Source of the DNA: JAPOXR01 sp963664715
Lineage (GTDB): Bacteria; Pseudomonadota; Alphaproteobacteria; Rhodobacterales; Rhodobacteraceae
Assembly: GCA_963664715.2 (NCBI GenBank)
Contig: CAXXUY010000002.1
Coordinates: 124,001-188,000 of the forward strand
Direction of reading: 5' to 3'
DNA length: 64,000 nucleotides
Shown: piece by piece, positions 7,917 to 16,562 of the stretch
Numbering within the stretch: position 1 is the stretch's first letter
Layout of the letters: each line of letters begins with the position of its first letter
Program-made: the position numbers and the translations under genes
Notes under the pieces: model-generated
What the model was told of the DNA's origin: nothing
The model's input: the letters and a program-made list of their open reading frames with translations, nothing else
Database searches by the model: none

Positions 7917-9982
7917 TCCAGATTCTCCGACGACATCCTGACAATATCCACGCCCACAATTCCGCGTTCCGTCACCATGGCAGGATTGATTTCGAACGAC
8001 GGCATGCGATTAGCGAACCGGGAAAGTTCAACAAGCACCTCCTCAAGAGCCGGCCGGTCCACGGCAGGCCAACCGCGCCAGCCATCGAGCTTGGGTGCTA
8101 TCCGGATACCATCGACCATGAACTTGGCATCTGTCTGGTCGAACGGGGCCTTGCGATAGACGAGGTCATCGAAGATCTCGCAGTCCGTTCCGCCAGAGCC
8201 CAGCAATACCAGGGGGCCGAAATGAGGATCATTGCGGACGCCGATCAGAACCTCGACTCCGGAGACATGCGGTGACGCAGTGATGCAGACGCCCGGGTGG
8301 TTCTGTCGCATCCGTTCGGCCACCTCGCAGAGCCGATCATACGCCCGGTGAATGCGTGTCCGGCCGACGAGCCCGGTTTCCACGCCACCAATCTCCAGCT
8401 TGTGCACAAGCGATGGCGCGGAGAGCTTCAGAACCAGGGGGCTGAACGGCAGTTCTTCCGCTTCCTCGGCAGAGGTGATGACAGTTTCCTCTACCATCGA
8501 AATGCCCGCTTCGCACAGGAGCGCATGCAGGTCGCCAGCCTCCTGTGGAGCGGAAGGATTGGTCTCCTGCTTCTGAAAGGCCAGCCCGGCCTTGACGAGC
8601 TTGGCCACGGCCTTGGTTGCCATGATGGGGTCGTCGAAGACCGCAACTCCGGTTCGTGTCAACGCCTTCAGGTCCTCGGCATTGACGTTGGCGGCCAGGG
8701 CGATCAGTTTCTCGGGCCGCATGGCTTGCAGCGACAGCAGTTGGGGCATGATCCCGCGGCGCGTGCGCGGCACCAGGGGTATATGGCTGACATATCCGAT
8801 TACTGTCGAAGCATCCTGCTCAACTCCCCATTTGAGGTGACCTCCGGTAATTTCCATGTTGCTCATTGACGGCGCGGAGATGTCGATTGGATTGCAGTCA
8901 TTGACGAACGAGTTGACGGATTTGAGCTGGGCAATCGCATCCGGCGGATATTCGATCAACCGCAGCCCATTCCTTGCTGCTGTATCCGAGATCATGACCG
9001 CGCCACCGCCGGAAACCGATACGGCGGCCACGTCCGGCGATTCCGGGATCACTCCGGCGTTGCAGGCTGCCGTCAGGTCAATCAACTCGTTGATCGAGTT
9101 TGCCTCGAGTACGCCGAATTGAGCAAACAGATCCTGGACCACCCGGTTTTCGACATACATCGAAGCGGTGTGACCGGTTGCAGCCCGGCCGCCTTCCGGG
9201 GTCGTCCCGACTTTCAGCATGACAACCGGCTTCCTTGCCCGCCGCGCCATTTCCATGGCCTGGACGAGTTTGAGTCCACGGCTTGCATCCTCAAGATATA
9301 TCGAAATGGTCTTGGTCGCCGGGTCGCTTGCATAGTAGGCGATGGCATCGGCTACATCGATATCCGCCTGGTTGCCGGTAGAAATCCAGTTGGCCAGCCC
9401 CAGCCCCCGATCGCGCAGTTGCGCAAATATCTGGATTCCGATTGCGCCGGACTGGCTGGCAACCGAGACGCTGCCAGGCTCAGGCCAGCCATTGCCGTCA
9501 TGGTGTTCGGGGGCGGTCGTGAAGCTGGCGACGAAGCCAGAGGCCAGAGAGATCACGCCCATGCAGTTGGGACCAATCAGCCGCATGCCGTTTGACCGGG
9601 CAATCCGCAGGAGTTCGTCCTGCCGCTGTTTGCCTGCTTGTCCGACCTCGGCAAACTGTGCGCCGTAGATGACCGCGAAACCACAGCCCATTTCTGCCGC
9701 TGCGATCAGGTTATCACGAACTTGCGAGGCCGGCAGGGCGATCACGGCGATATCAGGTGCTTCGGGGAGGTCCCTGATGCTCCTGAAAGCCTGGACCCCC
9801 TGCACAACACTGTTGCTTGCATTGATCGGGTAGAGGCGACCCGGATAGCCGCGTTCAAGGCAGAATTTCAGCGCACGGCCGCCAAACTTCATGGGATTGG
9901 TAGAAGCTCCGACGATTGCTGCACTCTCCGGGGCGAAACACTTCGACAGTTGCGGGATGTCCTCGATAGCCAGTTGCTGCAT
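7913..9982 (-). CDS. ADP-forming acetate/acyl-CoA synthetase family protein
   Basis: 689-aa fused NDP-forming acyl-CoA synthetase: N-terminal CoA-binding domain (SAAIVGASTNPMKFGG at about residue 20), succinyl-CoA-ligase-like domain with SQSGAIG, active-site His region GHTAS at about residue 270, then an ATP-grasp domain (LVLKLSAPSLVHKLEIGGVETGL..., GSGGTDCEIFDD). The reaction is acid + CoA + ATP to acyl-CoA + ADP + Pi; several family members act on aromatic or feruloyl-type acids. I chose ATG 9982: upstream codons extend the frame to 10042, but they overlap the preceding gene and resemble nothing. The 15-bp gap to the regulator gene implies co-transcription. Confidence 0.88.
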   Translation of the reverse strand: MQQLAIEDIPQLSKCFAPESAAIVGASTNPMKFGGRALKFCLERGYPGRLYPINASNSVVQGVQAFRSIRDLPEAPDIAVIALPASQVRDNLIAAAEMGCGFAVIYGAQFAEVGQAGKQRQDELLRIARSNGMRLIGPNCMGVISLASGFVASFTTAPEHHDGNGWPEPGSVSVASQSGAIGIQIFAQLRDRGLGLANWISTGNQADIDVADAIAYYASDPATKTISIYLEDASRGLKLVQAMEMARRARKPVVMLKVGTTPEGGRAATGHTASMYVENRVVQDLFAQFGVLEANSINELIDLTAACNAGVIPESPDVAAVSVSGGGAVMISDTAARNGLRLIEYPPDAIAQLKSVNSFVNDCNPIDISAPSMSNMEITGGHLKWGVEQDASTVIGYVSHIPLVPRTRRGIMPQLLSLQAMRPEKLIALAANVNAEDLKALTRTGVAVFDDPIMATKAVAKLVKAGLAFQKQETNPSAPQEAGDLHALLCEAGISMVEETVITSAEEAEELPFSPLVLKLSAPSLVHKLEIGGVETGLVGRTRIHRAYDRLCEVAERMRQNHPGVCITASPHVSGVEVLIGVRNDPHFGPLVLLGSGGTDCEIFDDLVYRKAPFDQTDAKFMVDGIRIAPKLDGWRGWPAVDRPALEEVLVELSRFANRMPSFEINPAMVTERGIVGVDIVRMSSENLE

Positions 9983-9996
9983 ATCTACCGTGATTT

Positions 9997-11445
9997 TCAG
10001 TTGGTCTTGCGGGTAACGCTGAATGCCTCGTTGACGAACCACAACCCGCCATGCCGGCGGAGCACATCGCGGGTGATTTCGAGAAATCGTGTTCCCTCTC
10101 GCATCGCGGATTGGGCCAGTTCTTCCTTTACCTCGGCAAAATAGACCGAATTGTTCCAGGCGCTCGACAGTGACAGGGCCCCGATTTCCCGGTCTTCGAA
10201 CACCGGGAGTGTGTGCATGTCAAAGCGGAAAAGTGAGCGCGAATCGGTCAACCCGGAAAAGCTGAACTCGGTCTGCCATTCTTCCATCGACCTTCGCAAC
10301 TCGCGGATGACATCGTAGCGGCTGATGAACGGCAATGGCTGGTCTGGCCATACCCGACGCACGATTTCATGCGCCGGGTCCTGACCATGGGCCTGGATCA
10401 CAGTCATCTTTCCTCCCCGCGCCAGGGCACGGGTAACCGGCTTCAGGATGTGATCAATCCGGAATCGCATCGTATGGCTTTGCAGATATGGATGATTGAG
10501 CAGGCAATAGTCGTACCGAATTCCGCTCCCACCCTGTTCTGGAATCAGATGGGCGAGGTCTCTGCGGCGATCTTCGCGGAAGATCGTAACCACGCTCGGC
10601 CTCGCGTAGACCGGTTGATTGTGGGCTCCCTGGTTGATCAGCCACTCGCGGCTCAGGCTGTCATATAACGGCGCAATCTGCCGCTGGAAGTCGTAACTCT
10701 TCGTTCCCGACAGTGCCACGCTGTGCCAGCAAATCGGGCCCGGGCTGTCTTCCGACTTCTTTACGAGGTCGAGAGCCTCGCGCACATACAGGTTGGTCAA
10801 CACAAATACGGACAGCGGGTGTTCAGCAATCCTGTCAACCAGCCGACCCATGGAATTGCGCAGATCCTCGAGCCCGCGACCCTTGATGACCACGAGCACG
10901 GGTGTGTCCGGAAAACTCGCATGGACTGCCCGCAGTGACCGGGTCAGGGTGATTCCGTTGTCCATTGGAGCATAGAAAATCCGGATACCCTGTGCGCCGG
11001 GCGTCAACCGATTCAGGTCATCGGCGATGCGGTCAGCCAACACCCAACTCTCATTGGTCGTGTTTGCAAACACATGGTATCGCTGCCTCTGTTCGTGAAA
11101 TGCGAAGCTGCCGGGTGTGCGGATTGATGTTTCCTGGCTGATGAGTTCCGCCATCGTCTCGGCAGCGGACTGGTCCTTCTTCCGCCTCGGGCGGCCGCGC
11201 AGGCGAATTTCGCCCAGATCCGCTCGCTCCATGAAGTTCGTGACCCGCCTGGCGGTCTCCGGTTCAATCCGGCTTCCCGCCGACATGCGGTTGACCAGTT
11301 TGCCATCATTTACCGAGAGACGGCCAAATGTGGATTCCGAAATGCCATGCCTGCAGCAAAATTCCCGTATGTCGTGTAGAATGGGTGTAGGCGTTTCCAC
11401 AAGTTCGATAGCCCTGGCCGGTGTTGTATCCCACTTGTTGCCCAC
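9997..11445 (-). CDS. HTH / AT-hook / methyltransferase-like protein, putative local regulator
   Basis: 482 aa. Residues ~22-75 form an XRE-like HTH block (FCCRHGISESTFGRLSVND...) of a kind I associate with alphaproteobacteria. It is followed by RGRPRRKK (~84-91), an AT-hook-like basic RGRP motif. The rest resembles a class I SAM methyltransferase, with VLVVIKG and TNLYVREA strands and a C-terminal GGKMTVIQAHGQDP segment. The SAM-binding loop reads FYAPMDNG where I would expect a Gly-rich DAGxGDG-type loop, so cofactor binding may be lost. Start is uncertain: GTG 11445 has no clear Shine-Dalgarno and lies inside a direct-repeat operator. It heads the acyl-CoA synthetase operon and is the best candidate to bind the three repeats. 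Confidence 0.7.
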   Translation of the reverse strand: MGNKWDTTPARAIELVETPTPILHDIREFCCRHGISESTFGRLSVNDGKLVNRMSAGSRIEPETARRVTNFMERADLGEIRLRGRPRRKKDQSAAETMAELISQETSIRTPGSFAFHEQRQRYHVFANTTNESWVLADRIADDLNRLTPGAQGIRIFYAPMDNGITLTRSLRAVHASFPDTPVLVVIKGRGLEDLRNSMGRLVDRIAEHPLSVFVLTNLYVREALDLVKKSEDSPGPICWHSVALSGTKSYDFQRQIAPLYDSLSREWLINQGAHNQPVYARPSVVTIFREDRRRDLAHLIPEQGGSGIRYDYCLLNHPYLQSHTMRFRIDHILKPVTRALARGGKMTVIQAHGQDPAHEIVRRVWPDQPLPFISRYDVIRELRRSMEEWQTEFSFSGLTDSRSLFRFDMHTLPVFEDREIGALSLSSAWNNSVYFAEVKEELAQSAMREGTRFLEITRDVLRRHGGLWFVNEAFSVTRKTN

Positions 11446-11447
11446 TA
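11430..11447 (-). promoter_or_regulatory. Direct-repeat operator, site C (at the regulator gene start)
   Basis: Plus strand CCCACTT (11430-11436), four bases, CCCACTA (11441-11447): the same 7+4+7 direct repeat as at 5461 and 16106, with one mismatch. It covers the first codons of the 482-aa HTH gene. A weak promoter fits upstream on the minus strand: TTGACC (11471-11476), 17 bp, TAACGC (11448-11453). The position would suit autoregulation by roadblock or repression. Confidence 0.6.
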
Positions 11448-11492
11448 GCGTTATTGCTAATCAGGCGGTTGGTCAATCGATTCCTGAAGTCG

Positions 11493-11972
11493 TTACTCGC
11501 GTATCAGGAAAGTGCCTTCGATCTCGACAGGCTGCCGGTCGACCAGCCCGTCAACTCCGATTGCGGAACGCGCATGACAACCGGTTTCAGGACCAAAGAC
11601 TTCGAAGAAAAGGTCGCTTGCCCCGTTGAGAACCCGGTTTTGTCTCTCGAAGTCCGGGTGGGAGTTGACCATTCCCAGTATCTTAACCACGCGTTCGACC
11701 CGGTCGAGGTCACCGATGTGATGCTTGAGAGTCGCGACCATCTTGATGGCGAGCGCGCGGGCCGTGGCATAGGCCTCCTCCTCGCTGATTTCCAGGTCAA
11801 CCTTGCCGCGCCGCTTGACTGTCGTGTCCTCGAGCAGCGCGGCACCATGCCCCGAGAGATAGAGCATGCGCCCGACCCGGACCGCGGATGCGCGGTTTGC
11901 GCTTGGCATTTCAAGCGGCAGAGGAAGCGATATCCCCAGTTCTTCCAATCGTGCTTCAATCCTGCCCATCAT
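11493..11972 (-). CDS. RidA family protein (reactive intermediate deaminase)
   Basis: 159-aa YjgF/YER057c/UK114 member. RidA enzymes hydrolyse enamines and imines released by PLP or oxidative chemistry. The trimer fold is recognisable from VRVGRMLYLSGHGA, the helix of EEAYATARALAIKMVATLKHH and the C-terminal CHARSAIGV, whose Arg corresponds to the substrate-binding Arg of active RidA proteins. The readable frame extends to 12179, but AGGA is 8 bases before ATG 11972, and starting there gives the family's usual length, so the longer N-terminus is rejected. It lies 47 bp upstream of the regulator gene on the same strand. A RidA next to dehydrogenases fits catabolism of a nitrogenous compound. 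Confidence 0.85.
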   Translation of the reverse strand: MMGRIEARLEELGISLPLPLEMPSANRASAVRVGRMLYLSGHGAALLEDTTVKRRGKVDLEISEEEAYATARALAIKMVATLKHHIGDLDRVERVVKILGMVNSHPDFERQNRVLNGASDLFFEVFGPETGCHARSAIGVDGLVDRQPVEIEGTFLIRE

Positions 11973-12087
11973 TCCAGCCATCCTATATGTTGCCGAATTT
12001 CTCGACCCTTTCCGCTGCAATTCAGTCATCCGCCAAGGCACAACCGGCTTGCGACATTGCCCGGAGAAAATCCCGGGTGAATCTGCC

Positions 12088-13005
12088 ATGACAACTGTTT
12101 CGCCGGAAGGCAAGATAAGGGCAACCGGAAACCCGGTCGACATGTTGAGGAACGCACAACTCGGGTCGTGCCATTTCACGATCAGGTCTGGATTTTCAAA
12201 TTTTCACGATGAGCAGGAGGCATGGCGCAGTGCTCCTCGATCAGTCATTTCACATGACCGGCCACCATATCGAGGCAGCCGACGTCAAGTGTCTGGTCGG
12301 GGACATGGCGGTCAACTCAATGGCCAACCTCCGCCAGGAGATTGCCGAGCATGTCGAAATCTGCAACCAGGAAGGCCGCTACATTGCCGACGCTATCATG
12401 TTCATTCTCGACGATCGCCGGGTGAGCATCGTCAACAGGCCAACGAACCGCGATTGGGTGCGGTTCCATATCGAGACCGGCAAATGCGATGTCGATGCCG
12501 TGACAGACTACCGGGCGCCCGACAACACGGGGCGTCGGACGAGTTACAGGTTCGAGGTCCGGGGCGAGGACGCATGGTAAATTCTGATGTCGCCGAATGG
12601 CGGGCCGATCGAAGGGTGCAAGTTTGTCGGAACGGGGTACATCAATACTGCGGGGACGATGTCGTTCGTGTCTTTCTATCCCCGTTCAATGAGGTCGACC
12701 GGTCCAATTTCATGGACAGGCCGGCTTCTCATCATGCGACCTGCCGCTATGACCGTGTCAGGCTGGATCGTCTACCGGTCGGTCTCTCGCATTATCCCGT
12801 CGACACCTTGAACGCGGCCGGCTGGACTCCTGCGCTGCTGGATGAAGAAGCTGTTTCCTTTGGCACGGAAGTGTCAATGGCCTGGTGTGAACCGGATGGC
12901 GGCAGCAGCAAGCCGACCGTTGAGCGTCGCATCCAGACAGAAATCAGTTGCATGGTCGAGCCATGTCCCAAGTCGGTAACGGCTCGGGAGAGCTACAACA
13001 ACTGA
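12088..13005 (+). pseudogene. Broken LigM-like (GcvT-family) tetrahydrofolate O-demethylase gene
   Basis: Three pieces match the vanillate/3-O-methylgallate O-demethylase LigM and its GcvT-like relatives in order. Frame 1 from ATG 12088: GNPVDMLRNAQ, then FHDEQEAWR. After a frameshift near 12225, frame 2: LLDQSFHM, DMAVNSM and WVRFHIETG, ending in a premature TAA at 12578-12580 and continuing as NGGPIEGCKF...GYINTAG. After a large internal deletion near 12645, frame 1 again: DVVRVFLSPF, FMDRP, GTEV and KPTVERR. Normal length is about 460 codons; roughly 300 remain. Loss of function is clear. It implies that an ancestor demethylated a methoxylated or N-methylated compound. Confidence 0.8.
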
Positions 13006-13168
13006 CGCGGTGGAGGGCTGACCAGATGTTGCATCACCGCGGCAGTGTCAATGCTGTCGCTTGTCTGCGAGATCGGCAAGCCATGCTTGCTTTGTCGACC
13101 TCCGTTGCCGGCTGCATTCGGCTCGGCCCGGACAATTGAACGAAAGCATGTGAGGAGTTCATTCCAGC

Positions 13169-13984
13169 ATGACCACAGGATACGATCTCGACGCGTCAGA
13201 ACCGAAGGTGGCGGCCGTGCTGAACGATTTCAGGAAGCGTTCGGAAGCGGTCGAGGGTTTATCCGACGCTGGTCTCGACATCGCATATGGCCTTCATCCG
13301 CGCCACCGTCTTGACGTCTTTTCCGCGGGGCACGGTTCGCCAGCGGTCATTTTTTTTCACGGAGGATACTGGCGCGGGGGATCGAAGGACGAACGCCGCT
13401 TTCTTGCCTGCGAGTGGAATCGGCAAGGTGTTTCCTGGATCGGGGTGAACTACCGCATCGTTCCTGCAAATTCCCTTGCCGACGCTGTTTCCGATGCCCG
13501 GGCATCGGTTGCCTGGATTGCCGATCATGCCGAAGGCCTCGGTATCGATGGGTCCCGGCTGCATGTCACCGGCAATTCGGCCGGCGCGCATCTGGCAGCA
13601 ATGGTTGCCGCTGCAGACTGGGGAGAAGGTGAATCAAGACCGGCAATTGCTTCACTATTGGTCATCAGCGGCCTTTTCGACCTCGTGCCGCTGCTACAGG
13701 CATCTGCCAATGACTGGTTGCAGTTGACGCCTGAATCAGCTGAGGCGCTGAGCCCGTGCCGACACATGCCACCGCCCGAACTTCCGATCCTGGTCTGCCG
13801 GGGAGGGGACGAAACCGAGGCATTTGTCTTCCAGTCGAGGAACTATGCCGATATCTGCAGGGCCAGTGGCAACGAGGTGGAACTGTTTGCATCACCCGGT
13901 GCCGATCATTTCGACATGATTGGTGAACTTGGGACACCAGGCACGCAGACATTTGAGCGGTTCATGAGGTTGGTTGCACCCTGA
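13169..13984 (+). CDS. Alpha/beta hydrolase, kynurenine formamidase/esterase-like
   Basis: 271-aa cytoplasmic hydrolase. HGGYWRGGSKDE (about residues 64-75) is the oxyanion-hole segment shared with KynB-like formamidases and HSL-type esterases. The nucleophile is Ser in VTGNSAGAHLA (about residue 132), and Asp and His are plausibly in GGDETEAF and GADHFDM. AGGAG stands 11 bases before the ATG. It is a single gene downstream of the ligM-like pseudogene and points away from the minus-strand catabolic operons. It may hydrolyse an ester or formamide intermediate. Tryptophan degradation is not supported, as no kynA or kynU is near. Confidence 0.85.
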   Translation: MTTGYDLDASEPKVAAVLNDFRKRSEAVEGLSDAGLDIAYGLHPRHRLDVFSAGHGSPAVIFFHGGYWRGGSKDERRFLACEWNRQGVSWIGVNYRIVPANSLADAVSDARASVAWIADHAEGLGIDGSRLHVTGNSAGAHLAAMVAAADWGEGESRPAIASLLVISGLFDLVPLLQASANDWLQLTPESAEALSPCRHMPPPELPILVCRGGDETEAFVFQSRNYADICRASGNEVELFASPGADHFDMIGELGTPGTQTFERFMRLVAP

Positions 13985-14483
13985 CTCGGCCTGGAGATAT
14001 CCCCGCCAGAATGGGGAATGTGTTCCAAGACGAGCAGCGGATTGCCCCACTTCCCGGCCGCCGCTCAGTGCCAGAACCAGTTCCGCTATGCACTGACAAC
14101 GCGGACTGGAACTGCCGTGGCGGTTGAGCGTTGGATTTCCTCGGCGGATAGTCGTCGTTGAAACGGCCAGCCTGCCGTCATGAGTCGGAAAGCTCCGAGG
14201 ATTCCGGCAGCGCGGACGAAGAGTCGATCCGGCAGTAGTCCTTGTCTTTGTACAGCAGGAATTCTCCAGTTGCGCGGGCGAGGGAATTGGCGAAGCAGTC
14301 CCCGTTACTCAGTGTTGCCGGATGCCTGCCTCCGTGCCGCCGCGTCCTTTGACCACGATCATGGCTTCCGGACACGCTGCATGACGACCGGCGGCCCGCA
14401 ATCGAGGATCACCTGACTGATGTTGCTGAAGATGGCAATCCTGTATCCGAGGTCAGCCGGGATGGTTTCGGGCTGCTTTCAGG
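13985..14483. other. Intergenic stretch with a toxin-gene relic
   Basis: About 500 bp between the hydrolase gene and the end of the propeller operon. Apart from a vapC tail on the minus strand (see 14178-14342) I see no gene, promoter or repeat here. Confidence 0.5.
14178..14342 (-). pseudogene. VapC-type PIN toxin C-terminal fragment
   Basis: The minus-strand reading RRHGGRHPATLSNGDCFANS followed by LARATGEFLLYKDKDY matches the last third of VapC PIN-domain RNases (usual pattern GRHPAALNFGDCFAYALA...GEPLLFKGDDF), including the conserved Asp of GDC. The N-terminal two thirds with the other acidic residues, and any vapB antitoxin, are absent. It is a decayed remnant and not a working toxin-antitoxin pair. 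Confidence 0.6.
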
Positions 14484-15053
14484 TCAGATGAAATGAGTAA
14501 TCTCCTTTTGGGTCGGACCGACAGAATACCGGGGCTTTGGCCGGACATTTCCCCATCGGTCGTGGTCAATTTTCTCAAACACGACCAGGTGCCCAAGCCG
14601 CCGTCTCAGCACGGGATCGTGCAATTCGGAATCACGGGAGTCACCGTCAACCGTGCTGACCACAAGGAATCCGCGCGGGAGTGTGTCTCCATGCCCGCCT
14701 GCGGCTTCGATCTTCCCAGCGGGAAGACCGATTTCAGCCAGTGCTGTTCCGTTAAGGGTGACCTTTCCAATATGCGAATCGAGATTGTTGAGGCGCCATG
14801 CAGCGCGTGCGGCGACAATATTGCCCGAACCGAGCACGACAACCGGCAGGATGAGCGCTCCCCCTCCCAGTGCCATCAGGCCGTAGGCGGCACGTGAGGT
14901 TTCGCCCCCGGAAACCTGCTGCCAGCACTGGTGCGTGACGAGATTGACCGGTCGCGCCTCGCCGTCCACAAATGCACAATCGACAATAATGTCCGGCGTT
15001 GTAATGTTGTCTTCGGGTCCAACCACATGCGGTTTCAGCAAGAAGTGTGACAT
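14484..15053 (-). CDS. Hypothetical protein, possible Rossmann-type fragment
   Basis: 189 aa; I do not recognise the family. Visible features are an acidic N-terminal region (VGPEDNITTPDIIVDCAFVD), a glycine-rich hydrophobic run (ALGGGALILPVVVLGSGNIVAA) resembling a dinucleotide-binding beta-alpha turn, and a charged C-terminal tail. It starts 20 bp after the propeller gene stop on the same strand and therefore shares its promoter and site B operator. No transmembrane segment is convincing. It could be a truncated dehydrogenase-like protein or a small dedicated partner of the propeller. The context says only that it is co-regulated with the catabolic locus. Confidence 0.5.
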   Translation of the reverse strand: MSHFLLKPHVVGPEDNITTPDIIVDCAFVDGEARPVNLVTHQCWQQVSGGETSRAAYGLMALGGGALILPVVVLGSGNIVAARAAWRLNNLDSHIGKVTLNGTALAEIGLPAGKIEAAGGHGDTLPRGFLVVSTVDGDSRDSELHDPVLRRRLGHLVVFEKIDHDRWGNVRPKPRYSVGPTQKEITHFI

Positions 15054-15073
15054 CGTACCGTTTTCCTTCCGTC

Positions 15074-16048
15074 CTAAACCGGCGCCCAGGTTATCATCCG
15101 GATTTCACCGAGTTCGCGATCGATCTTGGTCCAACTCCTGCCGCCATCGTCGCTTCTGAAGATCTGTCCGAAAATGGTCGCGGCAAAAAGCAATTTCGTG
15201 TCTGCCTGGTTTGTACCGATCGACCAGATCGTGGAATTTGCGGGGTGAGACATTTCGCAAAGCTGCCAGCTTTCGCCGAAATCTTCCGAAATCAACAGGT
15301 TGCCTGCTTCTCCTGAAGGCTTGTCACCGACCGACGCGATCACGATGTCGCTGTTCTCTGCGGGCTGTTTCAGGCTGCGAAAGTAATCCCATCTCGCTTC
15401 CGGGATGTGTAGCTGTTCCCAGCTGGCACCCTCATCTTCCGATCGGTGCACACCGTCCTCGGTCGAGCACATAATCACGCGCCGTCCGTCACCGCGGTCT
15501 CGGAAAACCAAGTCATGCGTGTCATTGTCATGGAGCCCCCTTATGATCAATTTCCAGGATTGACCGCTGTCACTGGAGCGAAACACCCCGTCGATTTCGA
15601 CAGTGATCCAGATTGCATCTTCAAAAGAGGGGTCGAAATGGACCGAGGTAACCCGCGATGTGTTGATGAACCAGCATTCAGTGGAGGCATCGAGATTTGA
15701 CCGCTGCCAGTTCCGGCCATTGTCACGTGAAAGGTATATCTCGGCCGGCCTGGTGCCGCAGACTATGAAATCAGGGTCGTTCGGTGCCTGGGCGATCTTA
15801 AGGATGTGCAGGTCTTCCATTGGAGAGGGGACATGGTCAAACCTGCCAGTCGTTTCCGAATAGCGATAGAGCCCCTGGTCAGTGCCGGCGAGCAATTCAC
15901 CGGGACGGTCCGGATGCGTATTGACGGACCAGACCCTTGACTCGTTGTATATCCCTCCAGTTGGCGTCAACAGCCGGTTCCATGCCTTGCCCTCGTCATC
16001 GCTGAACCATACGCCCTGCATGGTCGCCGCGTAGGCCTTGTACTTCAT
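15074..16048 (-). CDS. BNR/Asp-box beta-propeller protein
   Basis: 324 aa with six Asp-box repeats of the S-x-D-x-G-x-x-W type spread along the chain: SDDEGKAW, SRDNGRNW, SSDSGQSW, SEDEGASW, SEDFGESW and SDDGGRSW. This predicts a six- or seven-bladed propeller as in sialidase/VPS10-like proteins. There is no signal peptide, so it appears cytoplasmic, and no sialidase catalytic residues can be assigned. The ATG at 16048 is 9 bases after AGGAG; a GTG two codons upstream is less likely. It heads a two-gene unit with the 189-aa protein behind a TTGACA promoter and the site B repeat. Such propellers are found near catabolic genes, but their role is unclear. Confidence 0.8.
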   Translation of the reverse strand: MKYKAYAATMQGVWFSDDEGKAWNRLLTPTGGIYNESRVWSVNTHPDRPGELLAGTDQGLYRYSETTGRFDHVPSPMEDLHILKIAQAPNDPDFIVCGTRPAEIYLSRDNGRNWQRSNLDASTECWFINTSRVTSVHFDPSFEDAIWITVEIDGVFRSSDSGQSWKLIIRGLHDNDTHDLVFRDRGDGRRVIMCSTEDGVHRSEDEGASWEQLHIPEARWDYFRSLKQPAENSDIVIASVGDKPSGEAGNLLISEDFGESWQLCEMSHPANSTIWSIGTNQADTKLLFAATIFGQIFRSDDGGRSWTKIDRELGEIRMITWAPV

Positions 16049-16105
16049 TTCCACATTCTCCTGCCGGACACCGCGTATTCCCTTCCCTGCCGGGAGGTCA
16101 TGGTG

Positions 16106-16136
16106 CCCACTATCATCCCACTAGATTCGGTGTCAA
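16106..16136 (-). promoter_or_regulatory. Promoter with direct-repeat operator, site B
   Basis: Minus-strand -35 TTGACA (16131-16136, consensus), 16 bp, -10 GATAGT (16109-16114). Overlapping the -10 is the direct repeat CCCACTA-N4-CCCACTA on the plus strand (16106-16112 and 16117-16123), matching site A at 18 of 20 bases over the repeat core. It drives the Asp-box propeller operon. Overlap with the -10 argues for repression. Confidence 0.7.
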
Positions 16137-16334
16137 TTTGGTCGTGGCAGAATGGTCTCCTGCGCATGATTGGTCCAGCAGTTGTGGATCCATGAGAGTT
16201 GGCACAGGTTGGCCCCTCCGGACAGAATGTTGGTTGGATACGCTGCCCTTCGTGCCTGTGAGCAGGAAAGCGCCCGGCATGCTGGTTTCGCAAATTCCAT
16301 CAAATTGTCACCATCCAAAGACCTGTTTTTCCTT

Positions 16335-16361
16335 TTGACGTGCCAACCTTGCTGCCATAAT
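16335..16361 (+). promoter_or_regulatory. Putative promoter of the B12-uptake operon
   Basis: TTGACG (16335-16340) and CATAAT (16356-16361) are separated by 15 bp, just upstream of the cobalamin riboswitch. The spacing is short, so exact assignment is tentative. Confidence 0.4.
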
Positions 16362-16369
16362 GAAGCAGT

Positions 16370-16562
16370 GACGGTTTCCTGGTGCCGAAAAAGCTCCGGG
16401 AATGAAAAGGGAACACGGTGAGGAACAGCCACGCAGGCGCCAAAACCGTGACTGCCCCCGCAACTGTGAGCGGTGAGCAACCCCGAACGCGACCACTGGC
16501 GTAAAAGCGCTGGGAAGGATCGGGGAACAAGCGGCGACCCGCAAGTCAGGAGACCTGCCGTC
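16370..16562 (+). ncRNA. Cobalamin (adenosylcobalamin-type) riboswitch
   Basis: The hallmark conserved blocks are present in order: AATGAAAAGGGAA near 16401, GGTGAGGA near 16418, GACTGCCCCCGCAACTGTGA (B12 box region) near 16450, CACTGG and CTGGGAAGG near 16494-16517, and AAGTCAGGAGACCTGCC near 16543. GACGG (16370-16374) can pair with CCGTC (16558-16562) to close helix P1. It precedes the ATPase gene of a B12 importer by 113 bp, the expected arrangement for repression of uptake when cobalamin is plentiful. Confidence 0.95.
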
